Positions 15,862-24,093 are shown, numbered from the stretch's first letter. The stretch: DNA of 37,007 bases from Leptothoe spongobia TAU-MAC 1115 (GCF_018739885.1 NZ_JADOES010000051.1:1-37007), one strand, 5' to 3'. Made by a program: numbers and translations. Notes: generated from the letters alone by a model not told the origin.

Positions 15862-18537
15862 ATGCGTCGCCCCCATCTACGGTTATCTGTCCGTCGGACC
15901 TGTATTGTTCTCTGTGCCCTTAGCCTGTGGGTGACCCTGTGGCTAGGTCATCCCTTAAAAAGAACGATGCCAGTAGCACAAGCCGTGGATGCACAGCATT
16001 TGGTGCAAACAGGGGTGGACTACTACCAAGCAGGAAATTTTCTGGCTGCCCTTGAGCCCTGGCAAACGGCTTATCAAGCCTATAAAGCTAGTCAAGATTT
16101 ACACGCTTTAGCCATAGTTAGTGAAAATTTGGCACGAGCCCATCAACAAATGGGGCGGACCTCAGACGAAATTAGCTATTGGGATGAAGCGATCGCAACT
16201 ATTCAGACATTAGGCCAGACATTAGGGAATTCTCAAAAACTGGGTCGTCTGTTGACAGAGCAAGCCCAAGCCTATGGTCGTCTAGGGCAACATCGACGGG
16301 CCATTACCCTATTGTGTGGGACAGCGCCTGAAGAAGGCGATTGCAAAACTGGTAGTGCGCTCCAGCTGGCCCAAGCACTCAATGACCCCCTGGGAGAAAT
16401 CACAGCCCTGGGTAGCTTAGGAGAAGCCTATCTTGCCAGTGGTCAGACTGATGTTGCGATCGCATACCTCCAACAGGGATATACCCGCAGCCAACAGCAG
16501 GAAACCCCAGAATTACAAGCCTCCCTGCTCAATAGCTTGGGCAATACATCCACTCACATAGCCCTGATCAACTATCGTCGTGCTGGCGAAGCCGCTGCCC
16601 GCAATGCCTCGGATAAAGAGGCTCTGAGCGCCAAAGCGGCGGCCTCTAACCGCCAGGCTATTGATTACTTTCAAAAGAGTTATGACTTGGCAGTGGCCCA
16701 GCAAATCCCAATGACCCAGCTATATGCACTGCTAAATCTGATTCCAGCCCATGAGAGGGCAGAGAATAAAGCGGCAGCTCAACAAGATTATCAGCTGGCA
16801 TTAGATGTACTTCAACAACTGCCAGACTCAAAGACCAAGGCCTTTGCCGCAATCAAACTAGCCAGTTTTCTAGAACCTTTAGAGGTACGACAATCTCCTC
16901 TACTACTAGGTACAACTCCCCCCACATCGATTAACCAAGCCCAGCTTTTACTAGAACAAGCCCTCGCCATTGGTAACGCCACGGACAACCCCCGGATTAC
17001 ATCCTTTGCCCTGGGAAAACTCGGTAACCTGGATGAACGGTCTGGTCGATACCATGCAGCACTCAAAAAGACTCAACAGGCCCGCCTGGCAGCTGACCAG
17101 GATCGAGCCGCTCAGGATAGCCTATATCTCTGGGAATGGCAACTGGGGCGGATTTATAAAGCCCAGGGAAAGGTGGCTGATGCTGGCCAAGCCTATGGTC
17201 AGGCAGTGGCGCTGCTAGAACAGATTCGCAGTGACATTCTCAGTGCCAACCGCGACCTGCAGTTTGACTTTCGCGATACCGTCGAGCCGATCTATCGCCA
17301 GTATGCCGATCTAAACTTGGCCGCTGTTCCCAAACAGATAGCGCTGACTCAAGAAACAGAGAAACAGGCGTTTAAAGATTTAGAGACAGTTCTGACCACA
17401 CTAGATTCACTTAAAGTGGCAGAACTCCAAAGTTACTTTGCCAATGATTGTGTGATTGTACCCGCCCAGACCCGTGCGGATGAGGTGGGACAAAGTACGG
17501 CAACGGGAGTGTTTAGTACCGCGCTCTCAGATGATGGAGTGACCGTGATTTTGAGTCTGCCCGATGGTAGTCGTAAAGTAGTGCGGGTGCGTGAGACCCA
17601 GACCCGTATCCAAACCAAAATCAACGATTTTCGTAAGAGTCTGGAGTTTGGTAGTCGAGACTATCGCTTTAATAAACAACAAGCGATCCAGCTCTATCAG
17701 CTTTTGATTCAACCCTTTGAGACTGATTTAGCCGGTGTCAAAACCTTAGTTTTTGTGAATGATGGACTGTTGCGCAGTGTGCCCATGGCAGCCTTACACG
17801 ATGGCCAACAGTTTCTCATTGAGAAATATGCGGTTGCCACGACCCCCAGTTTGACCCTGACCACACCTGAAAAAGTAGAGAAAACAGAACTGAGTGCGTT
17901 GTTATTGGGCGTTAGTAAACAACCTGAGCTTTCTCAGGGACGTTCCTTTGGAGCGTTACCCGCTGTAGAGAGAGAACTGGATCTGTTGTCCGCGCAATTT
18001 TCTAATAGCAAGACATTGCGCAATGAAGCGTTCTCCATTGAGGCCTTGCAGCAGTCACTGGTAGACAAAGACTATCGAATTTTGCACATGGCCACCCATG
18101 GTACATTTGGCTTTGCCTCAGAGGACAACTACCTGGTGGCAGGAGCTAAAGATAGCTCAAATACTTATAACGAAACGTTGACCATTAGTAAGCTAGACGA
18201 ACTGATTCGTAATGTAAACGATCCTACCCGAGAACCGATTGAGCTACTGACATTGACAGCCTGTGAAACGGCCATTGGTGGGAATCGATCCACACTGGGT
18301 CTGGCGGGGGTGGCTGTGCGAGCAGGCGTACGAAGTGCGATCGCAACACTGTGGCCCGTCAGCGACGACTCCACCCCTGACATCATCAACACCTTCTACA
18401 CCAAACTCCAAGATCCCACCCTAACCAAAGCAGAAGCCCTACAACAAGCCCAAATTACCATGCTGCAATCAGAAGACGTCACCCGACAACACCCCTACCG
18501 CTGGGCCCCATTTATCCTCATCGGCAACTGGCTGTAG
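15862..18537 (+). CDS. Secreted TPR-CHAT protein (caspase-like peptidase)
   Basis: 891 residues. An N-terminal signal peptide or anchor (VLCALSLWVTLWLG) is followed by helical tetratricopeptide-type repeats from about 44 to 470 (for example LVQTGVDYYQAGNFLAALEPW and LLTEQAQAYGRLGQHRRAI), a linker, and a C-terminal CHAT domain from about 610 to 891. The catalytic pair is intact: His 746 in HMATHG and Cys 801 in LTACETA, with the following GLAGVAVRAGVRSAIATLW and closing WAPFILIGNW typical of CHAT. CHAT proteins are caspase/separase relatives; one, Csx29, works with type III-E CRISPR. Here the signal peptide implies an extracytoplasmic protease. Cyanobacteria often place such genes beside hemagglutinin-type TPS genes. 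Target and activation are unknown. Confidence 0.93.
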   Translation: MRRPHLRLSVRRTCIVLCALSLWVTLWLGHPLKRTMPVAQAVDAQHLVQTGVDYYQAGNFLAALEPWQTAYQAYKASQDLHALAIVSENLARAHQQMGRTSDEISYWDEAIATIQTLGQTLGNSQKLGRLLTEQAQAYGRLGQHRRAITLLCGTAPEEGDCKTGSALQLAQALNDPLGEITALGSLGEAYLASGQTDVAIAYLQQGYTRSQQQETPELQASLLNSLGNTSTHIALINYRRAGEAAARNASDKEALSAKAAASNRQAIDYFQKSYDLAVAQQIPMTQLYALLNLIPAHERAENKAAAQQDYQLALDVLQQLPDSKTKAFAAIKLASFLEPLEVRQSPLLLGTTPPTSINQAQLLLEQALAIGNATDNPRITSFALGKLGNLDERSGRYHAALKKTQQARLAADQDRAAQDSLYLWEWQLGRIYKAQGKVADAGQAYGQAVALLEQIRSDILSANRDLQFDFRDTVEPIYRQYADLNLAAVPKQIALTQETEKQAFKDLETVLTTLDSLKVAELQSYFANDCVIVPAQTRADEVGQSTATGVFSTALSDDGVTVILSLPDGSRKVVRVRETQTRIQTKINDFRKSLEFGSRDYRFNKQQAIQLYQLLIQPFETDLAGVKTLVFVNDGLLRSVPMAALHDGQQFLIEKYAVATTPSLTLTTPEKVEKTELSALLLGVSKQPELSQGRSFGALPAVERELDLLSAQFSNSKTLRNEAFSIEALQQSLVDKDYRILHMATHGTFGFASEDNYLVAGAKDSSNTYNETLTISKLDELIRNVNDPTREPIELLTLTACETAIGGNRSTLGLAGVAVRAGVRSAIATLWPVSDDSTPDIINTFYTKLQDPTLTKAEALQQAQITMLQSEDVTRQHPYRWAPFILIGNWL

Positions 18538-18580
18538 GTTAAAAGCAGCAATAGTTTGTCAGCAAAAAGGCCGAAACAAA

Positions 18581-18697
18581 ATTAATCGACCCCGCCGCAA
18601 CTTCAGTTTAGTGCGATTAGGGATCACCCAGTACGTTGGGTTGTAGGGCGGCGTAACGGCCCTGCCCATAGGGGTGTGGGGAACTCGGAGGAGCCCC
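18581..18697 (+). repeat. Dispersed intergenic repeat, forward copy
   Basis: This 117-base element is found again in reverse orientation at 24094-24209. Shared blocks, in order: ATTAATCGACCCCGCCG, GTTGGGTTGTAGGGCGG, CGGCCCTGCCCAT and GGGGAACTCGGAG, separated by more variable stretches of nearly equal length. It encodes no protein. It lies just after the CHAT gene. Confidence 0.85.
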
Positions 18698-18721
18698 ACG
18701 CAGCATCTTTAAATTCTCTGC

Positions 18722-18813
18722 CAGGGTCCCTAAAGAGATTCTGGTTATTGCTGTTCAGTAGCCGAGACAGGGTCTCTAAAGAGAATCTGGTTATTGGCAT
18801 TCAGTAGCCGAGG
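18722..18813. repeat. Tandem pair of 46-base repeats
   Basis: Two head-to-tail copies (18722-18767 and 18768-18813) of exactly 46 bases, both starting CAGGGT, sharing CTAAAGAGA, TCTGGTTATTG and TTCAGTAGCCGAG, with about five differences. They lie between the convergent CHAT and DUF928 genes. The contiguous layout without spacers rules out a CRISPR array. Confidence 0.85.
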
Positions 18814-18845
18814 GTGGGCACAAGGCACCACCCCTACAAAAACCA

Positions 18846-19661
18846 TTAACGTTCTGTCAACTCAATAATGTCCAAAATATCCTGCCGCAATTGCACTTTC
18901 TCATCTGGTAAAGAAGCCGCCAAATCAGCCAGTAACCCCGTCCTCGTTTCCGCCCCTATCGCTGTTGTCGATTGAGCAACTTCCGCGATCGCATCATACC
19001 AAACCCCTGCCTGCCCATAGGCAACCGCCCGGTCAGACGCCGTTATAGAGCCAGACAACGCCTGGGAAAGTGTGCCGCTGGTGAGAACCACCTCAAACGA
19101 CAACTCCTGAACAATCGCCTGGGCCGGATACTCAGGATTGCACTCAACAATCACCTGCCAGCGATATTCCGTATCCGTGGTGAGAGCCGCCACCGTCTCA
19201 GGTAGCTGGTAGCTCATCATCCCAGACTCATAATCCAAGGTGGCCTGATAAATAGGTACCGGAATATTATCAATATCGGGAGCCAGCAGCCGAAAAATAA
19301 TCGGAAATGTGGCGTCAGCCTCAGGTAAATGCCAGGCAAACGTGGGATGGCTAGAGGTGGTCAGACCAGAGACATCATCTCCAGCATCAGGTCCCAAAAG
19401 AGTGAAAGCGGTTTCGGTAGCCCCCAAACACCCCCCTCGACGAGTCCCCGTCGAAGTGCGAGGTCCCGAACGAGGTCTAGGATTGCTAGGCGGGCGAAAA
19501 TAGCTGCCTGAGGTCAAATTAGCCAGGTTACCGGTAGTCTCAGTCGGTGTGGATGTTAACAGTGACTGGGCAGCATGGGCCGGTGCCAGAAACGATAGGC
19601 TTGCGATCGCTAAGACTGGTAATGCTGTATGGGGCGCGGCAATACGTTTAGGCATAAGCAT
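18846..19661 (-). CDS. DUF928 protein, secreted
   Basis: 271 residues. Signal peptide (LPVLAIASLSFLAPAHA) then, after a Pro/Arg/Gly-rich segment (about 55-75) and RRGGC, a beta-sandwich-like region with SSHPTFAWHLP (about 103-113) and TEYRWQVIVEC, which are the marks of DUF928, a cyanobacterial family of unknown function. Two Cys (78 and about 174) might form a disulfide. A final helical part (YGQAGVWYDAIAEVAQ) ends the chain. DUF928 genes commonly sit beside CHAT and hemagglutinin-type TPS genes in cyanobacteria, as here. The ATG two codons downstream (19655) is an equally good start. Probably periplasmic; the role is unknown. Confidence 0.85.
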   Translation of the reverse strand: MLMPKRIAAPHTALPVLAIASLSFLAPAHAAQSLLTSTPTETTGNLANLTSGSYFRPPSNPRPRSGPRTSTGTRRGGCLGATETAFTLLGPDAGDDVSGLTTSSHPTFAWHLPEADATFPIIFRLLAPDIDNIPVPIYQATLDYESGMMSYQLPETVAALTTDTEYRWQVIVECNPEYPAQAIVQELSFEVVLTSGTLSQALSGSITASDRAVAYGQAGVWYDAIAEVAQSTTAIGAETRTGLLADLAASLPDEKVQLRQDILDIIELTER

Positions 19662-19713
19662 AGTTTGATAACCCGTTAGACAACCTCAACTCTGGCTTGT
19701 GTTAGCCCTTTGG

Positions 19714-19923
19714 CTAGTTTTGTCCCCGGATACGATCATAATACCGGTACAGGCGAAAGCTCCAGTAAATCAGGGTGGCGATCAGCAGCACTGTACTTAA
19801 CCAGTGTAACCAACTCCAATAAAGACCCAAACGAGTCAGTGCAAAAATGGCAATATCATCTAAAAAACTGACCAGCAATATCGCACCTTTCTGAATGAGA
19901 GGACCAAGGCTTTCAAGTTGCAT
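19714..19923 (-). CDS. Small membrane protein
   Basis: 69 residues with two hydrophobic segments (about 12-30, ILLVSFLDDIAIFALT, and about 36-55, WLHWLSTVLLIATLIYW), both rich in aromatic residues, and a basic tail (RLYRYYDRIRGQN) that by the positive-inside rule is cytoplasmic. I recognise no family. It lies between the DUF928 gene and the CHASE2 kinase gene, all on the minus strand, with gaps of 50 and 190 bases, so cotranscription with DUF928 is plausible. Confidence 0.6.
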   Translation of the reverse strand: MQLESLGPLIQKGAILLVSFLDDIAIFALTRLGLYWSWLHWLSTVLLIATLIYWSFRLYRYYDRIRGQN

Positions 19924-20109
19924 GGGACTAGCTCCTCGTTGCTTCTTGGTTTTACTTTAGAAAATCTGCTGACAAGAAACCGCTACAAAACCGGACAATT
20001 TAGCTGCTAAGACTATCAAATTAGATTGCAGAAAACTGCAAAGTAATTGGAGGATAGGTACAAGACCTGCCCCAGCAAAGGCTTTCTTCTTCCTAGACAA
20101 GTCATCTGC

Positions 20110-21996
20110 CTATTGGGCGGCCCAGCGGTTTACCCAATGCCACCACAAAGATTGACGGATGGGCCACCGTAGCTGACAACATACCCCCTGAGGATCCATA
20201 GCGGTACGTTGAAACTGTCCACCCAGGTTACGGGCCAACGTTTCGGCTTGTTTGGTACCATAGCCCCCTTGGATAGGGGAGGTAGATTTTGTTAATCCAT
20301 CCTTACCGTTATCAACAATGCGAATCAGGTTATAATCACCCTCTTGACGACATTCAATTTTTAGACGAGTGGTACTTTTCGCATACTTGGTCACATTGAG
20401 CAGAGTTTCTTCTAGAAACCGTCCCAGATCTCTTTTCTGGTCAATGCTTAACTGAGTATCATCCATTGGTTCAAAGGAGATAATGCGAATGATGGACGTA
20501 AAAAAGTCTCGATGCCGCTCCAGGGTAATTTGATACGTTTCCTGGAGTAGTTCCTTCAGTGGCTGTTGCAGGTCAATGGTTTGTTGACCACTGAGGACAA
20601 GAGTTTCGGTGGATAGCAACATTTCCTGACGCATGGTGTCATAGACCCCGCGCAATTCTTGATTAAGGACCTGTAGTTCCTCACGCATTTTGGCTGGGGC
20701 TGATTCTTCCAGGGGCCACCGACTCAACATGCTGGCCAAGGTTTGCAGAGGGCCATTGTGAATAGTGTTATAGGTTTGGTTGATCAGTATTTGCCGTTCG
20801 TATAGTTTAGACCGCAATCGTTCTTGCGCCTGATAAAACGGATAGAGCACAGCTGCATTCAGCAAAAATGCAGCGACTATGGGTACCGTGGGCACCCACC
20901 AGCTAACTAACATTAACCCATAGCTTAGGATTAGCCCTGTGCTGCCGACAATGACAATAATCAGCAAATGTCCCAGCGGTTTGCGTCGCCAGTGGGCCAG
21001 TGCTAGGCCGAGGAGACCAGCGCCCATGATCAGAATATAGTCAAGGCCATCTGGCAGCGTTTTCAAAAAAGGACGCTGGTCAAGGACGGCACTGAGAATT
21101 TGGCTGATGGCATGGGCTTGAATTTCTACACCGGGAACCAGGCTAGGGTTTGTGCCTGCGATCGCGCCAGAACTCACAAAATCTTTGACGCTTTCCGCCG
21201 TATACCCGACTAAAACAACCCGATCCTGCAACAGGCTGGCATCAACTTGGCCAGACATGAGAGTTTGGTAGCTTAGTTTAGTAAATGGCTGAGTTCCTGC
21301 ACGAAAGTTAATCAGAGTTTGGTTACCCCCAGCAGCCTCCCGAATATAAGCCCCCGTATTCGGCCAAAACCGTGGAATTTCCGCTGGACCAAATCGCATA
21401 GTTTCAGCATCCTGGATACCGTTTTCAAGGATGATCCCGTCAGCAGCCAGGTACTTGCTAACTAGCTGAACCGTGAATGCAAAGCGATAATTTCCCTTTG
21501 CATCCGCTGTACCCAAGAGACTCCGGCGCAAGAAGCCATCTTTGTCCAAAACGGCATCAGCAAAACCCACTTGCTCCTCAGGTAGCATCGGTGGCGGTGG
21601 GATTGTTACATCTTCATCAATGCGATAAATACCAACAACATTGTCAAACGCCTGTAATGTGTCGGTGAGTTCTTCAAAGCCTTCTCCCACGGGCTGATCT
21701 CGAAAAATATCGATACCAATGGCCTTAGGTTTATAGGTCTGGATTGTTTGCACCAGCTCTGCCAAAGCACGATCTGTAATCGGATAGCCCAGAACTGTTT
21801 GGATGTCGTCTTCCGTCAGGGTGACAATGGTGACCCGTGAATCCGTGGTTTCAGCCGGACGCCATCGCAGGCTTAGATCAAAGACTTTCCACTCCAATGG
21901 TTGGAGTAACCCAAGCAATCGCGTTAGGATAATCAGCCCTGTAATGGATAATCCCGGTAGGATATTGATTTTCCAATTGGAACGCCAAGGATTCAT
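20110..21996 (-). CDS. CHASE2 sensor histidine kinase
   Basis: 628 residues. Helix at about 12-31, then a large extracytoplasmic CHASE2 domain (about 36-310, with ALAELVQTIQTYKPKAIGID and VVLVGYTAESVKDF), three membrane helices (about 318-385), a short coiled coil and a NarX/DesK-type kinase. The phosphorylated residue is probably His 413 in TIHNGPLQTL. The ATPase has an N-box with Glu 530 and Asn 534 (FLEETLLNVTKYAK), a G1 box with Asp 562 (VDNGKDG) and a glycine loop GGYGT (577-581). It senses an unknown signal outside the membrane and should pass phosphate to a response regulator, which is not in this window. It is on the same strand as DUF928. The Trp-rich last 15 residues are unusual. 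Confidence 0.93.
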   Translation of the reverse strand: MNPWRSNWKINILPGLSITGLIILTRLLGLLQPLEWKVFDLSLRWRPAETTDSRVTIVTLTEDDIQTVLGYPITDRALAELVQTIQTYKPKAIGIDIFRDQPVGEGFEELTDTLQAFDNVVGIYRIDEDVTIPPPPMLPEEQVGFADAVLDKDGFLRRSLLGTADAKGNYRFAFTVQLVSKYLAADGIILENGIQDAETMRFGPAEIPRFWPNTGAYIREAAGGNQTLINFRAGTQPFTKLSYQTLMSGQVDASLLQDRVVLVGYTAESVKDFVSSGAIAGTNPSLVPGVEIQAHAISQILSAVLDQRPFLKTLPDGLDYILIMGAGLLGLALAHWRRKPLGHLLIIVIVGSTGLILSYGLMLVSWWVPTVPIVAAFLLNAAVLYPFYQAQERLRSKLYERQILINQTYNTIHNGPLQTLASMLSRWPLEESAPAKMREELQVLNQELRGVYDTMRQEMLLSTETLVLSGQQTIDLQQPLKELLQETYQITLERHRDFFTSIIRIISFEPMDDTQLSIDQKRDLGRFLEETLLNVTKYAKSTTRLKIECRQEGDYNLIRIVDNGKDGLTKSTSPIQGGYGTKQAETLARNLGGQFQRTAMDPQGVCCQLRWPIRQSLWWHWVNRWAAQ

Positions 21997-22175
21997 AGAT
22001 GGTGTTATGCCAAACCAAACTCAATACACTGTACTGATACTAAGAGTGTCACAATTTACACCTTGGTTCCAAGTTTATCGTTGATAGGTGGCAAATATCG
22101 TGCATTTTTGTACAATCTCAGCTGTCATTTTAGGCTTCTTGTTTTGCCACGATTATTCCAATCTTGAATTTTGAG

Positions 22176-22565
22176 TTATCCCATAATCGGGCTGCCGTGG
22201 TGATGCACCAGATACCATTGTCCTGCCATCCGTTCAAATGTATTTGTTGCCATCGATTTGGCCTCTAGTCGTCGACTCCCGGCGACCTGCATCACCTTCT
22301 CTACCAAAACCACATAGGCCAGATCTCCAGAGACTTCTACAGAAATCACCTCTAGATCAATTTCGAGGTAGCGCGTGGCCTTAAAAATTTTCACCCATGA
22401 TTGGCGGATTGCGTCCCAACCTTTGATAGCCTCACGGCCGGGATGAATGCAAAGGCTGCCAATACCTTTCGAACAAACTGCCTCCATCGCCTCCATGTCC
22501 TTTTTTTCAAAGGCTCGATAAAACGTTTGGTTGGCTTCTAGGACAGCATTTTGCTCGTTTGACAT
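22176..22565 (-). CDS. NTF2/SnoaL-like cone-fold protein
   Basis: 129 residues, the right size for the fold. An opening helix pair (VLEANQTFYRAFEKKDMEAMEAV) leads to a curved beta-sheet ending FERMAGQWYLVHHHGSPI, typical of SnoaL_3/DUF4440 proteins. Members include isomerases, hydrolases and non-enzymatic binding modules; the pocket residues here do not settle which. No signal peptide. The gene is flanked by the CHASE2 kinase start (180 bases) and the broken restriction locus, and shows no functional link with either. Confidence 0.85.
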   Translation of the reverse strand: MSNEQNAVLEANQTFYRAFEKKDMEAMEAVCSKGIGSLCIHPGREAIKGWDAIRQSWVKIFKATRYLEIDLEVISVEVSGDLAYVVLVEKVMQVAGSRRLEAKSMATNTFERMAGQWYLVHHHGSPIMG

Positions 22566-22715
22566 ATGAATTCTGCATAGTTCCGATAGCTAGAATATCG
22601 CCAATCTTCGGGATTATTTACATATCCACAAACAGCTTAATTTAAGGTAAATCTTGATGATTAATAAGTCAAAGTTGATACAATGGCGTGCCGTTGATTT
22701 TTTCTGAGGCACTAA

Positions 22716-22905
22716 GCCGTTGACTCCAGCACATTTGATAACAGCATTGTTAAAAGGTTGCTGCAAAATTTTAACAATATTCCGGCCAATGCTCCTGGGG
22801 ATATGTTTGGCCAGATCTATCAGTATTTTCTAGGGACGTTCGCCTTGGCGGAGGGACAGGGTGGGGGTGAGTTTTTTACTCCAGACTCAGTGGTGCGGCT
22901 GATGA
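22716..22905 (+). pseudogene. hsdM: hsdM fragment (type I restriction-modification methylase)
   Basis: A frame opening after a TAA at 22713-22715 encodes about 65 residues that read as a middle piece of HsdM: TFDNSIVKRLLQNFNNIP, then GDMFGQIYQYFLGTFALAEG and GGGEFFTPDSVVRLM. In intact HsdM this is the start of the N6-adenine methylase domain, just before the SAM-binding motif. Here it stops abruptly after VVRLM at about 22905, where the frame of an hsdS fragment takes over. The N-terminus and the catalytic NPPF-type motif are both missing, so it is not functional. Confidence 0.85.
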
Positions 22906-23217
22906 GAGTCTTCAGAATATGAACATAATTTCAAACTATGTTTCATGTATTACGTTATTAACAACTATAAAAAGCACCTAAATAGCCTTTCTTATGGAGC
23001 TGCTATCCAAAATATCAATACGGAAATAATCAGGAGGCTTCCAATATTGATACCTCCTAAGAATGTCTTATTAGACTTTTACTCTTTAGATGCTCTTGGA
23101 AGAACATTTACTACGCTAAAGAAAAACCGAGATCGCTTACTTCCTTGCCTCATCTCTGGCAAACTCTCCGTCGAAGATCTCGATATTCAGTTTCCTCTTA
23201 GTATGGGTACCGACTGA
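22906..23217 (+). pseudogene. hsdS: hsdS C-terminal fragment (type I specificity subunit)
   Basis: The frame opens after TGA at 22903 and gives about 103 codons: MYYVINNYKKHLNSLS, then GAAIQNINTEIIRRLPILIP, which is the end of a target-recognition domain, followed by the conserved helix (LGRTFTTLKKNRDRLLPCLI) and SGKLSVEDLDI tail. HsdS is normally 400 or more residues, so at least the first recognition domain is missing. An ATG at 22945 could start a 90-residue product, so it may still be translated. Its TGA overlaps the ATG of xisH (TGATG), so the two are translationally coupled. Confidence 0.82.
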
Positions 23218-23633
23218 TGGCCAAAGATATCTTCCACGATACGGTTAAAACCGCCCTGCAAAAAGACGGTTGGCGCATTACCCACGATCCCTACCCGCTC
23301 CGCTATGGTGTCGCCGATGTCTACATCGATCTGGCAGCTGAGGAAGCGATCGCCGCTGAAAAAAATGGACGTAAAATAGCGGTAGAGGTGAAAAGCTTTG
23401 CGGGGGGCTCTACCATCTCTGAATTTCATACGGCCCTGGGTCAGTTTCTTAACTACCGCATTGCCATTGAAGTCTCCGACGAGCCCGAGCGCATTCTATA
23501 CCTGGCCATCCCCAACGATACCTATCAAATGTTTGTCCGGTTTGAACCCGCGAAAACGGTAATCGAGCGCTATGACGTACGTCTGATTGTTTATAACCCT
23601 AACCAAGAGGTCATCGACCAATGGATCGAGTAA
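23217..23633 (+). CDS. xisH: XisH family protein (fdxN element excision controlling factor homologue)
   Basis: 138 residues, the full family length. It has a PD-(D/E)xK-like nuclease core: RYGVADVYIDL (Asp 34) and IAVEVKSF (Glu 57, Lys 59), followed by the family motif STISEFHTALGQFLNYR. In Anabaena, XisH and XisI are needed with the recombinase XisF for excision of the fdxN element during heterocyst formation, but homologues are common in cyanobacteria without heterocysts, where the role is unknown. The start ATG overlaps the stop of the hsdS fragment, and its own end overlaps xisI by 13 bases, a tight coupled pair. No xisF-like recombinase is in the window. Confidence 0.95.
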   Translation: MAKDIFHDTVKTALQKDGWRITHDPYPLRYGVADVYIDLAAEEAIAAEKNGRKIAVEVKSFAGGSTISEFHTALGQFLNYRIAIEVSDEPERILYLAIPNDTYQMFVRFEPAKTVIERYDVRLIVYNPNQEVIDQWIE

Positions 23634-23947
23634 CCCAATATCGCCAAATCATTCGCCAGTGCCTGGAAGACTTTGCCAAAAATGACCCCAACGCCCAGCT
23701 GATTTTTGACCCAGAGCGGGACCGTTACCTGGTGATGCATAATGAATGGCGCAATGACTATCGCCTTTATGGTTGTGCCATTCAGCTAGATCTGATCGAC
23801 GCTAAGGTCTGGATTCAACACAACAGCACCGAAATCTACATCGACCGTGAACTAATTCAACAGGGTGTAGCCCCTGGTGATCTTGTTTTTGGCTTTCGGG
23901 CTCCCAGCATTCGAGAGCGGTTTACCGAAGCTCTCACCAACGTGTAG
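23621..23947 (+). CDS. xisI: XisI family protein (fdxN element excision controlling factor homologue)
   Basis: 108 residues, full length. Recognised by RDRYLVMHNEWRNDYRLYGC, the hydrophobic strand AIQLDLIDAKVWIQHNSTE and the end GVAPGDLVFGFRAPSIRERF, all characteristic of XisI. Partner of XisH directly upstream (13-base overlap). Cyanobacterial genomes often hold many xisH-xisI pairs, so a toxin/antitoxin- or nuclease/inhibitor-like relation has to be considered; here that is inference from pairing alone. A repeat cluster starts 10 bases after the stop. Confidence 0.95.
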   Translation: MDRVTQYRQIIRQCLEDFAKNDPNAQLIFDPERDRYLVMHNEWRNDYRLYGCAIQLDLIDAKVWIQHNSTEIYIDRELIQQGVAPGDLVFGFRAPSIRERFTEALTNV

Positions 23948-23957
23948 AGCGTGTAGA

Positions 23958-24066
23958 GTGCTGTATAGCCCTTCGGGCATGGCTACGCTAAAGCGTAGCG
24001 TCACGCACCAGCTTTTGTAGTTTGTAGGGTGCTGTATAGCGTAGCGTCACGCACCAGCTTTTGTAG
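23958..24066 (+). repeat. Palindromic REP-like repeat: full copy followed by a deleted copy
   Basis: Copy 1 (23958-24020) reads GTGCTGTATA, then hairpin GCCC-TTC-GGGC, then GGCTACGCTA-AAGCGTAGC, then GTCACGCACCAGCTTTTGTAG. Copy 2 (24029-24066) has the same two ends but lacks the hairpins in between, so it is an internal deletion derivative. GTGC and GCAC at the two ends can pair, closing a branched structure. A related copy is at 25978-26035. Confidence 0.85.
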
Positions 24067-24093
24067 ATCAACTAACAGCAAAACCGGTTGCTT

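Noticed and set aside
18722..18813. Possible CRISPR array
   Set aside because: Only two copies, directly abutting without spacers.
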